5,626 nucleotides of DNA, from NCBI GenBank assembly GCA_003644265.1, contig QNBX01000235.1, positions 1-5,626 on the forward strand. Direction: 5' to 3'. Numbering within the stretch: the first letter of the stretch is position 1; every line of letters starts with the position of its first letter. The notes under the pieces were generated by a model, which saw only the letters and a program-made list of their open reading frames with translations, searched no databases and was not told the origin of the DNA. A program made the position numbers and the translations under genes. Positions 5,607-5,626 of the stretch are shown one piece after another. Source of the DNA: Planctomycetota bacterium (GTDB lineage: Bacteria > Planctomycetota > B15-G4).

Positions 5607-5626
5607 GAGAAGAGGCCCTTAAATGA
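5607..5626 (+). promoter_or_regulatory. Probable RBS and start codon of a next gene cut off by the window edge
   Basis: GAGAAGAGG (5607-5615) lies seven bases before an ATG at 5623-5625, a sound spacing for a ribosome binding site. Only one base of coding sequence after the ATG is visible. From the operon context a further secretion-platform gene is a reasonable guess, but nothing of its protein can be seen. Confidence 0.45.

Overview
The window is about 5.6 kb of very GC-rich DNA with strongly G/C-biased third codon positions. Every convincing gene lies on the + strand and they are tightly packed: four of the junctions are start/stop overlaps (ATGA or TGATG) and one is an 18-base gap. The gene content (type II secretion / type IV pilus platform proteins, a membrane anti-sigma factor, a Spy/CnrX-like periplasmic protein) indicates a Gram-negative, two-membrane bacterium. 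The combined PilM+PilN architecture of the GspL-like protein recalls Myxococcota/deltaproteobacterial and some Planctomycetota-type genomes, but the phylum cannot be settled from this sequence alone.

Layout. (1) Bases 1-353 are the 3' end of gyrA: the last beta-pinwheel blade and an unusually long acidic, Pro/Ala-rich tail. (2) Bases 350-1600 are ribBA, a bifunctional riboflavin-pathway enzyme whose start overlaps the gyrA stop. Its GTP cyclohydrolase II half looks intact. Its DHBP synthase half has Gln where the metal-binding His is expected. (3) Bases 1601-1769 are a very GC-rich spacer with no convincing gene or terminator. (4) Bases 1770-3354 are a three-gene envelope-response cassette, each gene overlapping the next by 4 bases: an ECF sigma factor, a single-pass membrane protein in the anti-sigma position without a zinc motif, and a small membrane-anchored protein of the Spy/CpxP/CnrX type. 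(5) Bases 3373-5543 are two assembly-platform genes, a GspL-like (PilM-PilN fusion) protein and a GspM/PilO-like protein, joined by a 1-base overlap. (6) Bases 5544-5626 hold a GC-rich hairpin, a Shine-Dalgarno sequence and a probable start codon for a gene that continues outside the window.

How they may work together. gyrA-ribBA looks like a housekeeping pair with translational coupling. The sigma factor, anti-sigma and periplasmic protein fit a membrane signalling module in which a periplasmic signal frees the sigma factor. The secretion genes follow only 18 bases later on the same strand, so this module may be transcribed with, and possibly control, a type II secretion or pilus-like machine. 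That link is inference from gene order. I found no CRISPR array, insertion sequence, tRNA or rRNA. The most noteworthy points are the sigma module fused by position to the secretion platform genes, the 12-bp repeat array in the anti-sigma gene, and the His-to-Gln change in RibBA.
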